From: Lysobacterales bacterium
GTDB taxonomy: Bacteria; Pseudomonadota; Gammaproteobacteria; Xanthomonadales; SZUA-5
Assembly (NCBI GenBank): GCA_022844135.1
Contig: JALHMG010000026.1
Coordinates: 1 to 64,000 of the forward strand
Reading direction: 5' to 3'
Length of the DNA: 64,000 nucleotides
How positions within the stretch are numbered: position 1 is the first letter of the stretch; the number at the start of each line of letters is the position of its first letter. Below the pieces are notes generated by a model that saw only the letters and a list, made by a program, of their open reading frames with translations, did no database searches and was not told the DNA's origin. Below are positions 33,617-42,518 of this stretch, piece after piece. The translations under genes were made by a program, and so were the position numbers.

Positions 33617-36046
33617 TTATTCGAAGCCGTTGGCAAACAGGCGCCGATCGTAGGTCACGCAGCGGCCGAACTCAGAGGTGTCGTTGGTTGCCAGCCTGGT
33701 GGCGGTCGCCAATATCCGGCGCGGCGAGTTGAAAAAATTCGCATCGCCACTTCTAGAGATCGGCACGTCAGTGAAAGTACCGATGCCATTGGTGCCGGTG
33801 CCAGGATCGCCGCCGGTGACGTTGACGATGGTCTGGCTGAGCGGGAATTCGCCCTGTCCAGTGTCGTTGAAGATCGGCAATGGACATTCGTCGTCGGCAT
33901 AAAAATTGATGCGATAGGTGCCGTTGCGGGTTTGCAGCGAGCCGCTGACGAAGCCGCCGCCAGCGCCTCCGTAGGCCAGCGTCAATTGCGGCGTGTTCTG
34001 GTTCTGGTTGCCGGCGATAGCCGGCGGCGGCGCATAGTCGCTGTCGTTGCTGTTCAGTCCGGAGGCGCCAAGGTCGATGCCCAATCCGACGTTGTCGCTC
34101 ATGCGGTTGGCGACGATGACGTTACCGGTCGCGCCGTCGCGAATGTAGATGCCATCGCCACCATTGAAGACGATGCGGTTGTTGTTGATCCCATTGCCCC
34201 TGGCGTTGCTGCCGAACACGAATACGCCGTGCGAACCGTTGCCGAGATCGCAATCGCCGAAGACGCACACTGAGCTGGTGCCGATCGTGTTTCCCGTGAT
34301 GGTATTGAATTCGGCATTGTCGATTTCGATGCCGGCTTCGAGGTTGCCGGAAATCAGATTGCCGCGCACCAGGTTGGCGCCGCCATTGCGCAACTCGACG
34401 CCGATATTGTTGGGCACGGCCGCCGATCCCAGGCGATTGGTGCCGATGTAGTTGTTCTCGATGATCGCTTCGCGACCCAGCGCCTGCACACCCACGAGCG
34501 TGGCGTCCGCGAAGGTGTTGCGCTCGCCGGGCGTATCGCCGCCGATCGAAATATCGCGCGTCGCCGCGGCAATGCGGACGCCATAGCCGCTGGCGGCGGC
34601 GTTGTAACCGTTGATATTGCCGCCAACTTGCGAACCCAGCAGCGCGTGGTTGGCGCCGCCGTTAAAGTTGACGCCGCCTAAGGCGAAGTTCGAAAAGCCC
34701 AGCCCATCGATAGCCACACTGCGATCGCCAGGGATATCGCTCGGCACAATGATCCCGGCCAGGGCCGAGTTGGCGTTGTGCAACACAATGCAGATGTTGG
34801 CGTTGTTCGCGGCCGCGAGCGTGTTGCGACTGGCGCCCGGCTGCGTGTAACCATCGATGCGCACATTGGTGTCGATCTCAGGCAGCAGCGTTTGCAGTTG
34901 AATGACGCGTGGGCAGGCGCCGGCGATGTTGAAGTGGATGCGCGTCAGATCCGGCGTCTGATTCGCATCCAGGAGCGCCTGGCGCAGACTGCCGGCGCCG
35001 CTGTCCGCGGCAGTGGTCACGGTGATCGTCGCTGCGGTGCTGCCTACCGAGGACTCCAGCGCGCCACGATCGGGACGCGTCGAGAACTGCCGCGCGTCGC
35101 CCTTCAAGTCGACATCGCTTGCGGTGTTGGGAAGGATCGCTGCACTGTTGATGGATTGCGAGGAGCCACCGAGTTCGTAGTTCACCAGCGGCGTCACGAA
35201 TTGCGGATCGCTGTTGAGCGTTCCGCTGGGGGATTGCGGCAGATCCGGCACCACGGAAATGCTGCCGTAGGTATTGCGATCGATGACTGCATCGATGGTG
35301 CCGACCTGGCGCAGGCGCACATCGGTGCCGGCGCTGCCCCAGACGATGGAGTTGAACAGGCGCATTCGGATATCGCCCGGACCGTCATCGAAGGTCTGGC
35401 CGATGCAAAGCCCGTGACCGACGCTGTCGGCGATCGTCACGTGCGTTAGCGACACCAGTTCCAGCAAGCTGTTCTGGGTGACGCCGGCCTCCAGCGCGCA
35501 GCCAGTGGAACTGCCGCGCGTGCGCGTGATCATCGAGTTGCTGATGACCCATTCGGCGCCGCGCTCCATCTTGACCGGACCGATGCGATGGAACCAGACG
35601 CGACGAAAGGTCAATCGGGCGTCCGGCGTGAACTCGCTTTCCACCTCAAACTCGAAGCCGCGATCGCTCTCGGTGATCGTCAGCGTGTCCAGCACGATGG
35701 GATCGCGCGTGACCATCCGAAAGCCGACGCCGCCCAGGCCAATACCAGGCCCCAGGAATACCGTTTGCGTGGCATCGAGTACGCGCGAGCCGCAACCCGG
35801 CGCATAGCCGCCCTTGATGGTGATCGCCTCGGCAATGTTCAGGCAGCGAAACTCGTTATCCAGCGCGCCGATGCACGACGCGTTCATCTCGTAAGTGCCC
35901 CGCACCACTCGGATTTCGACGTCCTCCTCTTGCGCCTGCTGATACGCCGCGTCGAACTCCTCGACGGTATCGACGCAAGCGGTAACGACTTGCGCCTGCA
36001 CAGGCAGAGCGAGCAGCGCGGCGAGCGTGGCGGCAAGGCGCAACAT
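33617..36046 (-). CDS. Secreted right-handed beta-helix protein with a LFANGFE C-terminus
   Basis: Start chosen at ATG 36046, preceded by GGAG and opening a signal peptide (LRLAATLAALLALPVQAQ); the upstream ATG would bury it. The 809-residue protein has two parallel beta-helix regions: an N-terminal one around TLTITESDRGFEFEVE and a second with repeated NTITGNTIG, NLVRGNLISGNLEAGIEIDN and GNGINNNRIVFNGGDGIYIR rungs. A linker holds TAADSGAGSLRQALLDANQT, a start motif seen in CSLREA-type secreted repeats. The C-terminus ends RRLFANGFE, a tail recurring on secreted proteins of this bacterial group. A surface or secreted role, perhaps polysaccharide binding, is likely; the enzymatic residues of pectate lyases were not identified. 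Confidence 0.85.
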   Translation of the reverse strand: MLRLAATLAALLALPVQAQVVTACVDTVEEFDAAYQQAQEEDVEIRVVRGTYEMNASCIGALDNEFRCLNIAEAITIKGGYAPGCGSRVLDATQTVFLGPGIGLGGVGFRMVTRDPIVLDTLTITESDRGFEFEVESEFTPDARLTFRRVWFHRIGPVKMERGAEWVISNSMITRTRGSSTGCALEAGVTQNSLLELVSLTHVTIADSVGHGLCIGQTFDDGPGDIRMRLFNSIVWGSAGTDVRLRQVGTIDAVIDRNTYGSISVVPDLPQSPSGTLNSDPQFVTPLVNYELGGSSQSINSAAILPNTASDVDLKGDARQFSTRPDRGALESSVGSTAATITVTTAADSGAGSLRQALLDANQTPDLTRIHFNIAGACPRVIQLQTLLPEIDTNVRIDGYTQPGASRNTLAAANNANICIVLHNANSALAGIIVPSDIPGDRSVAIDGLGFSNFALGGVNFNGGANHALLGSQVGGNINGYNAAASGYGVRIAAATRDISIGGDTPGERNTFADATLVGVQALGREAIIENNYIGTNRLGSAAVPNNIGVELRNGGANLVRGNLISGNLEAGIEIDNAEFNTITGNTIGTSSVCVFGDCDLGNGSHGVFVFGSNARGNGINNNRIVFNGGDGIYIRDGATGNVIVANRMSDNVGLGIDLGASGLNSNDSDYAPPPAIAGNQNQNTPQLTLAYGGAGGGFVSGSLQTRNGTYRINFYADDECPLPIFNDTGQGEFPLSQTIVNVTGGDPGTGTNGIGTFTDVPISRSGDANFFNSPRRILATATRLATNDTSEFGRCVTYDRRLFANGFE

Positions 36047-36156
36047 GAGCCAACTCCAGACAGTCGATATCCAGATGAATGTCGGCGGGTACGAAAAACG
36101 AACAGCGCTGGCGCTATCGTCGCGCCGGTGCAAAAAAACCTCAGCGAGTGTGGCGA

Positions 36157-36570
36157 ATGCGTGTCCTCGAACCCGCCTCTTTTCTAAAGCGCCTCGGCGC
36201 CATCGTCTACGACACGCTGATCTTGATGGGCGTGCTGATGATCGCTGGCTTTGTGGTGCTGCCCTTCACGGGCGGCAAGGCGGTGCCGGCCGGTGCCTGG
36301 TGGTTTCAGGCGTATCTGGTGCTGATCGTGTGGGCATACTTCGCGTTGTCGTGGTGGCGCGGGGCGCAAACGTTGGGCGCCAGAGCGTGGAAGCTGGAAG
36401 TCCGGACCGCAAGCGGCGCGCGTCCGTCGATCGGGCGCGCTACGTTTCGAGCACTGTTGTCGCTGTTGTCGCTCGCCTCGGTGGTCGGGCTGCTCTGGGC
36501 ATTGTTCGACCGCGACAAGCAGTGCGCGCATGATCGCTTGAGCGGCACGCAGCTGCTTCAAGCCACATAA
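36157..36570 (+). CDS. RDD family membrane protein
   Basis: Start chosen at MRVLEPASFLKRLGAIVYDT (ATG 36157), since RDD proteins begin close to the first Arg-x-x-Ala...Asp segment. The 137-residue protein has the diagnostic R...D pattern in helix 1 (KRLGAIVYDTLILMG), QTLGARAWKLEVRTASGARP in the centre and FDRDKQCAHDRLSGT near the end. Three helices. The role of most RDD proteins is unknown; some act in ion exchange. Confidence 0.88.
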   Translation: MRVLEPASFLKRLGAIVYDTLILMGVLMIAGFVVLPFTGGKAVPAGAWWFQAYLVLIVWAYFALSWWRGAQTLGARAWKLEVRTASGARPSIGRATFRALLSLLSLASVVGLLWALFDRDKQCAHDRLSGTQLLQAT

Positions 36571-36636
36571 AGCACGATTGGCGGTTTCGACCGCCAAACC
36601 GGGTAAAGATCGCATCACTCATTAGGAAGCAGCGCC

Positions 36637-37395
36637 ATGTATCGATGGCTCTTGGTCGTTCTGATCGCCTGTAGCACCACCGTCGACGCCGAAACCTATG
36701 TCGGCGAGATTGGTGGCGATCGCGTGCAGATGGACATCGAACTCGACGGCGACGCGGTCCGCGGTTCGATGCGCGATAGTCATCAGCAGTACGCCATCGA
36801 GGGCACGTTGGCGAACGATGAGTTGCAGGCCACTGCGACCGAAGCGACCACCGGCGTGGTGTTTCAGTTACGCGGCACGCGCCATAGCAATGCGCTGGAC
36901 TTGCGCATTACGCTGGAGTTGCTGGGCGAGATCAGCGAGCAACCGCTCTATCTGACGCGCACCGACGGCAACTCAGTCTCGGATGCGCGTGCCGCCGCAG
37001 GCGCGGCGGCGGACCCAGGCGCACTGGCGGACGGCGAACGCGACCCGGCGCTGATCGGCCGTTGGATACACGAGTCGAACTACCAGAGCGGTTCGGGCGA
37101 TAGTTTTTTCGCGGCTAACACGCGCCAGTCGATGTTGCTGTTGGCCGACGGACGCGTTCTCAATGGCGGCGCCGATGTCTCGGTCTCCGGCGACAACTAC
37201 TTCGGACAAAGCGCTGGTGCGGGCGGCGGCGAGGCCGACATTCGCTGGACGACGCGCGACAACCATATCTACTTCAGCGGGACCGAGAACGGCGTGGCGC
37301 AGACCGTCGATGTGGGTCGTTATTACGTCGAGAACGGCCGGATGCTGATCACCGGCAATAACGGCACGAAATTGCTGTTGACCAAAGGCGAGTAA
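36637..37395 (+). CDS. Secreted protein of unknown function
   Basis: The 252-residue product has a signal peptide (YRWLLVVLIACSTTVDA) and a beta-rich first half (YVGEIGGDRVQMDIELDGDA), an Ala/Gly/Asp linker near residue 120-140, and a lipocalin-like second half (LIGRWIHESNYQSGSGDSFF, MLLLADGRVLNGG, RMLITGNNGTKLLL). GRW...L.L..DG resembles small beta-barrel proteins. No family was firmly recognised. It lies 66 bp after the RDD gene on the same strand. Confidence 0.7.
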   Translation: MYRWLLVVLIACSTTVDAETYVGEIGGDRVQMDIELDGDAVRGSMRDSHQQYAIEGTLANDELQATATEATTGVVFQLRGTRHSNALDLRITLELLGEISEQPLYLTRTDGNSVSDARAAAGAAADPGALADGERDPALIGRWIHESNYQSGSGDSFFAANTRQSMLLLADGRVLNGGADVSVSGDNYFGQSAGAGGGEADIRWTTRDNHIYFSGTENGVAQTVDVGRYYVENGRMLITGNNGTKLLLTKGE

Positions 37396-37501
37396 TGGCT
37401 CGCGACTTAACCAAGCAACAATCCGAACCAGACGCGAAGCCAGCCACGACTTCGTGTCTTCGCGCGTACAAGCGGGTTTTGCATCTCCGCACTCGCCGCC
37501 G

Positions 37502-39694
37502 TCAAGCCGCCTGGGCCAACAGCAGCCGCAGCGGCTCGGGACGATGGTAGGCGTAGCCTTGCACCGCATCGACACCGAGCTCCCTCAAGCGCCGACCAGT
37601 CGCGGTGTCCTCGACCGCCTCGCCGACGGTGCGCTTGCCGAGCACGCGGGCGATCTCGACGATGGATCGGACGATCGCCAGCGAAAGCTCGTTTTCGCTT
37701 ATGTCGCGCACAAAGCTGCCGTCGATCTTGAATACATCGACGTCGAGATCGCGAAGGTATGCAAACGAACAGAAGCCAGTACCGAAATCGTCGAGCGCGA
37801 AGCGCAGTCCCAGCTCCTTGAACTGGGCAATGAACTTGCGCGCGTGGGTCAGATCGCGCACCGCGCTGGTCTCGGTGATCTCCACGCATATTTGTTTTGG
37901 ATCGACGCTGCTGCCGCGCAAGCGCTGGCGCAGGAACTGGGCGAAATCCTCATCGGCCAGCGTCGATGCCGACAGATTGATATTGAGGTGCACACCGCGC
38001 GCAGTCGGATCGGTTTCTAACCAGCGCAGCGCGCGATCGAACACATGTCGATCGATGCGACCGGCCATCGAAAAACGCTCGGCGGCTGGGATGAATCGCC
38101 CGGGCAACACGCGCTCGCCCTGCGGGCTATGCAAGCGCAGCAAAACCTCGAACGTAGCAGTCGTCTCATCGGAGAAATACAAAATGCGCTGGCCGTACAG
38201 TTCGAATCGGTCGTTTTCCAAAGCATCGTTCAGGCGCACTACCCAATCCATCGCGGCATTGCGCTCGATGAGCGCCGCGTCATCGGCGTGGTGCACCTGG
38301 ACGCGATTACCGCCTTGCTCTTTGGCCACGTAACACGCGCTGTCGGCCTGCGCCAGCAGCATCTCGGCGCGGGCGGTGCGCGGCGGAAAAGGCACCAGGC
38401 CGATACTGGCGGTCACCGCGAACACACGATCGCCGTGCGCGAAGCGAAATCCCGCGATGCGCAAGCGCAACTCGCGTGCCTGCGCCTCGATCGCCGTCAG
38501 ATCGCCGTCGCGCCAAAGCACACCGAACTCGTCGGCGCCGAAACGCGCCAGCACCACCTCGCTCGGCAGACTTGCGCGCATGACGCTGGCCAACTGGCGG
38601 ATCGCCTCATCGCCGGCGGAATGACTGGCGGTATCGTTGATCAGCTTGAACTGGTCGATATCGACATAACCCAGCGCGCCGCCGCGGCCGATGTCGCCGC
38701 GGGATTGCAGCGCGATCGAGAGTTCGTCGTCGAACGCGCTGCGATTCGGCAGCCCGGTGAGTTTGTCGGTGCGGGCGCGCATCAGCATCTCATAGGCGCC
38801 GGAGCGGACCCGGAAGTTCGCGGTGGCAACCAATTGCGGCACGACCGCCATCGTCGACAGCAGCGCCAGCAGGATGAAAGTCTCAAGCAGCCCAGTCGGC
38901 GCGCTGAAGCCGCCGACCGAAAGACCGATCAACGTGACCACGGTGAGGGCGAATAGCGCTGTGGCACCGGCGGTGAAGATCGGCTCGAAACGCAGCGCGC
39001 TCCAGAGCAGCAGCGTGAGCGGGATGAAGCTCAGTCCCAGCGCATATGCCGGACTGGCCTCGCTGGCGCGAACGATGAGCACGCAGCCCAGAATGCACGC
39101 TGCCAACCACAACAGGCGCTCTGCGGCGCCCGGAAATGGCAACGGCGTATCGGTGAGCGCTCGGCGTTCGATCGAGCGCAGCGTCATGAGCAAGAACGGC
39201 GTCAGTACGATGATGCCGAACAGATCGCCGGCGGCCCACTTCGCTACCGACGTCCAGTACAACGCAGGCGCGACCAGCTGGTTGAAGTACATTCCCGTTA
39301 CGCCGATCACCGAACCGATCGCCGCGATGATGAATCCGCCCAGCAGCAGCGTGAATCCGGTGCGCACGCGAAGCGTGATCGCCTCGTTCGAACTGGCTCG
39401 CAGAACCACAGCGGCGGCAACCACCGTGGCGATGGTATTGCTGGCCAGCGAGAAAGGAACGAACAGCGGCGGCGCTGGCGATACCACCAGATGAACCAAC
39501 AGGATGCCGGTTGGTATCACTGGCCACCAGCGCAGACCGTGATGCAGTAACACGGCATAGGCCACGCCCGCCGAAGGCCAGATCAGGGTGACGTCGGTGG
39601 GCAATTCGAGAAACACCACCGCAAACTCCGCTCCCGCGACATAAAGCGCCACGTACACGGCGAAGCGAATCAGCGTTGGGCGGTCGGCTTGCAT
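37502..39694 (-). CDS. MASE1-GGDEF-EAL c-di-GMP signalling protein
   Basis: The 730-residue protein has a MASE1-type membrane sensor (about residues 1-290; TDVTLIWPSAGVAYAVLLHH), a GGDEF domain and a C-terminal EAL domain. The GGDEF box reads RFGADEF (residues 383-389), a Gly-to-Ala change, and no RxxD inhibitory site precedes it, so cyclase activity is doubtful. The EAL domain keeps the key residues: E in FEVLLRLHSP, E/T/E in CVEITETSAV, FALDDFGTGFCSF, the lysine in VDVFKIDGSFV and GEAVEDTATGRRL...QGY. It is therefore probably a membrane phosphodiesterase for c-di-GMP, perhaps with GTP regulation from the degenerate GGDEF. It is divergent from the kinase gene, 175 bp away. Confidence 0.9.
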   Translation of the reverse strand: MQADRPTLIRFAVYVALYVAGAEFAVVFLELPTDVTLIWPSAGVAYAVLLHHGLRWWPVIPTGILLVHLVVSPAPPLFVPFSLASNTIATVVAAAVVLRASSNEAITLRVRTGFTLLLGGFIIAAIGSVIGVTGMYFNQLVAPALYWTSVAKWAAGDLFGIIVLTPFLLMTLRSIERRALTDTPLPFPGAAERLLWLAACILGCVLIVRASEASPAYALGLSFIPLTLLLWSALRFEPIFTAGATALFALTVVTLIGLSVGGFSAPTGLLETFILLALLSTMAVVPQLVATANFRVRSGAYEMLMRARTDKLTGLPNRSAFDDELSIALQSRGDIGRGGALGYVDIDQFKLINDTASHSAGDEAIRQLASVMRASLPSEVVLARFGADEFGVLWRDGDLTAIEAQARELRLRIAGFRFAHGDRVFAVTASIGLVPFPPRTARAEMLLAQADSACYVAKEQGGNRVQVHHADDAALIERNAAMDWVVRLNDALENDRFELYGQRILYFSDETTATFEVLLRLHSPQGERVLPGRFIPAAERFSMAGRIDRHVFDRALRWLETDPTARGVHLNINLSASTLADEDFAQFLRQRLRGSSVDPKQICVEITETSAVRDLTHARKFIAQFKELGLRFALDDFGTGFCSFAYLRDLDVDVFKIDGSFVRDISENELSLAIVRSIVEIARVLGKRTVGEAVEDTATGRRLRELGVDAVQGYAYHRPEPLRLLLAQAA

Positions 39695-39869
39695 GCGCCC
39701 AAGTGTACGACAGAGGAGCGCTCTTCAGCGTCCATGCGACAGCGCGGCGATCGAACACGTAGCCTTCGGTGGGTCGTGGCGATCGGTCGGGGCGGCGCCG
39801 CGTCCCAGTGGTTTCGCAGGTCCGTCCGATCGCGTCATCATCGGCACCCATGAGAGGCGAATCGAACGC

Positions 39870-42518
39870 ATGAGCCACGACGTTACGGCAGTGCTGGCTT
39901 CCGGTGGGCCGGAGACGACGCTCACGCCTGCGCGAATGGTCGGCCCGTGGCGCGTGTTGCGGCCGCTCGGGCAAGGCGGAATGGGCGCGGTATTCCTTGC
40001 CGAGCAGACGCAGCCGGTTCGCCGCCAGGTTGCCCTGAAGCTGTTGGCGATGGACCTGTGCGATAGCGATTTCGTCGCGCGCTTTCATCAAGAACGCCAA
40101 TTGCTGGCGCGTCTGTCGCACCCGAACATCGCACAGATATTCGATGCCGGTACGAGCGACGACGGTCGCCCGTTTTACGTCATGGAGTACGTGCCCGGCG
40201 AGCCGCTGAATCGACACGTCGTCGCGAAGATGCCGACGCTACGCGCGCGCCTCGAGTTGCTTCTTCAGGCCTGCGCGGCGGTGCAATACGCGCACCAGCA
40301 AGGCGTGATCCATCGCGATCTCAAGCCCGGAAATCTGCTGGTCGGCGATTACGACGGCCAACCGCGACTGAAGGTCATCGATTTTGGCATCGCCAAGAAT
40401 CTGGTCCAGGACCCGGACTCAACGCGCAACGCCGCGACGGTCGCCGGCCAGCCGATGGGTACGCTGGCCTATATGAGCCCCGAGCAGGCCGATGGCGATC
40501 CGCTGAAGATCGATACGCGCACCGACATCTATGCGCTCGGCGTAGTGCTGTACGAAATGCTCACGGGGCGCTTGCCGGTGCCGCATAGCGCGCTGCAGCA
40601 CACCGGCGAGCGCCTCGGCGAAGTGCTGCGTGCGCAATCGATTGCGCCGCCCTCGAAGCTGGCGGGCGAGCACGCGCGCAAAGTGCGCGGCGAACTGGAT
40701 TGGATCGTGCTGAAGGCACTCGAGTTCGATCGCGAGCGACGTTATGCGACGGTTGCAGAGCTCGCGGGCGATATCAAGTCGTGGTTGACCGGGAAGCCGG
40801 TCAGCGCCGGGCCGCCGGGTTCGTGGTATCGCTTGCGACGCTACCTGCAGCGCCATCGCGTCGCTATCGGCGTCGCTGCCATGCTGTTGCTCACCTTGCT
40901 CGGCGGCGTCGCGGCCACTGGATACATGGCCATCGAAGCTCGCCAACAGGCCGAGCAGGCGCAGGCCGAGCGCGACAAAGCGCAGCGCGCGCTGAATCGC
41001 GCCCGTGCCGTCGAGCGACACTTGACGCAACTGCTCGCCGCCACCGATCCGTTCAGCGACGAAGCGCGCGGCGAGGCGCCGCCCGAGACGGTTGGCGAAC
41101 TGTTGCGGCGCGCCGCCGTTGGACTGGACAACAGCGACGAATTGCCGCTCGATGTGCGCGCACGTCTGGCGCTGGTGCTGGGTCGTACCCACCTGCGCCG
41201 AGCCGAACCCGAGCGCGCGCTGGATTTGCTGAAGAGCGCCGAGAGCCTGGCGCGCAGCGCGAACCTGATGCCGCTGGCAGACGATGCGCGCACGCACCTG
41301 GCAAGCGTGCTGCTCGACCTGGGCGCCTATCGCGATGCGCTCGATGCCGCGCGACCTACGCTCAGCCGGTTGCGCGAGCGGCGCGAACGCGGCGACGCGC
41401 TGCGCCTGAACGCCGCGAGGCAACTGGCGGCCGCCGAGGCCGCGCTGGGTCGCGACCGCGAAGCGATCGCAATACTCGATGCCGAACTGGCCGGCGTGCC
41501 CGGCGACAGCAGCGATATCGACAAAACGCGCGCCGATCTGGCCGCTTTACTCGCCGGCAGCGGCGAGCATCAACGCGCGCAGGTGCTGATCGAGAAAGCG
41601 CTGGCGGCGCAGCGCATGCGTGCTGGCGAGGAGGCCCTCGGCACCGTGCTGCTGGCCGCGCAGCGCGGCGAAATCCTGATCGCTGCCGGCGCCTACGCCG
41701 AGGCCGAAACGGCGCTGCGCGAGGTTTTGCCGGGGGCCGAGCGCTGGCTCGGCATCGATCACCCGAATGTGCTCAGGATTCGTCACGCTGGTGTGCGTGC
41801 GATTGCCGGGCAAGGCCGGCATGGCGAGGCGATCGATGGTTACCGCTCGTTGCTGGAACTGCTCGCTGGTGCGTCGACGGCGGCTCGCGTACGGCTATAC
41901 GGCCTGCGTTTTTTCCAACCCACGGGACCGTCCATCGAAGAGGCAGCCGTGCGCAGCAATCTTGCAGTCGCACTGCGCCTGAGCGGCGATCTGGATGGCG
42001 CACAGGTTGAAGTCGAAAAGGTACTCGCGCTACGCAGCGCAACGCTCGGCGCCGACCATCCCGATACGCTGCAGGCGCTGCAATTCCTGGCGGTGCTCGC
42101 GCAGCAGCGCGGCGCATTGGATGTCGCGTTACCGATGTTGCGCGACCTGGCCGAACGCCAGCGCACAAGGTTGGGCGCCGATCACACCGAAGCGCTGCTG
42201 AGCGAGAACAACTATCTCGCTGTACTGCGCGATAGCGGCGAGGTCGCCAGCGCACTGCAAGGATTCGAGGCGCTTTACGCGCGAGCCAAGGCGCGCATGC
42301 CGCCCGAACACTGGCATCTGGCGGCGATCGCCGGCAACTACGGCCAGGCCTTGGCGATGGCGCAGCGCTATCGCGAAGCCGAACCCTTGATCGCGGCCAG
42401 CCTGAGCTCGCTGCGCAAGGCTTTCGACGACGCCAACGATCCGCGCATCAGAAGCGCCGAGAAACGCCGCACCGACTTGTATCGCGCCTGGGGCAAGCTG
42501 CCCCCCGACGGCGAATGA
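39870..42518 (+). CDS. Ser/Thr protein kinase with membrane helix and TPR region
   Basis: Start chosen at MSHDVTAVLASGGPE (ATG 39870); the longer frame has no family support. Of 882 residues the first 290 form a PknB-type kinase: LGQGGMGAVFLAEQ glycine loop, K57, catalytic HRDLKPGN near 148-155, D171FG and SPEQA in the activation segment. A single membrane helix is near 330-352 (VAIGVAAMLLLTLLGGVAAT), then a coiled-coil (QQAEQAQAERDKAQRALNRA) and TPR-like helices to the end (GERRER, DHPNVLRIRHAG, LGADHPDTLQAL). This plan fits a bacterial kinase with an extracytoplasmic TPR sensor. It overlaps the next gene by 4 bp. Confidence 0.92.
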   Translation: MSHDVTAVLASGGPETTLTPARMVGPWRVLRPLGQGGMGAVFLAEQTQPVRRQVALKLLAMDLCDSDFVARFHQERQLLARLSHPNIAQIFDAGTSDDGRPFYVMEYVPGEPLNRHVVAKMPTLRARLELLLQACAAVQYAHQQGVIHRDLKPGNLLVGDYDGQPRLKVIDFGIAKNLVQDPDSTRNAATVAGQPMGTLAYMSPEQADGDPLKIDTRTDIYALGVVLYEMLTGRLPVPHSALQHTGERLGEVLRAQSIAPPSKLAGEHARKVRGELDWIVLKALEFDRERRYATVAELAGDIKSWLTGKPVSAGPPGSWYRLRRYLQRHRVAIGVAAMLLLTLLGGVAATGYMAIEARQQAEQAQAERDKAQRALNRARAVERHLTQLLAATDPFSDEARGEAPPETVGELLRRAAVGLDNSDELPLDVRARLALVLGRTHLRRAEPERALDLLKSAESLARSANLMPLADDARTHLASVLLDLGAYRDALDAARPTLSRLRERRERGDALRLNAARQLAAAEAALGRDREAIAILDAELAGVPGDSSDIDKTRADLAALLAGSGEHQRAQVLIEKALAAQRMRAGEEALGTVLLAAQRGEILIAAGAYAEAETALREVLPGAERWLGIDHPNVLRIRHAGVRAIAGQGRHGEAIDGYRSLLELLAGASTAARVRLYGLRFFQPTGPSIEEAAVRSNLAVALRLSGDLDGAQVEVEKVLALRSATLGADHPDTLQALQFLAVLAQQRGALDVALPMLRDLAERQRTRLGADHTEALLSENNYLAVLRDSGEVASALQGFEALYARAKARMPPEHWHLAAIAGNYGQALAMAQRYREAEPLIAASLSSLRKAFDDANDPRIRSAEKRRTDLYRAWGKLPPDGE

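Noticed and set aside
38883-40217. 444-codon minus-strand frame across the MASE1 gene and kinase start
   Set aside because: It is a shifted frame of the MASE1 protein with a random-looking N-terminus over the divergent promoter.
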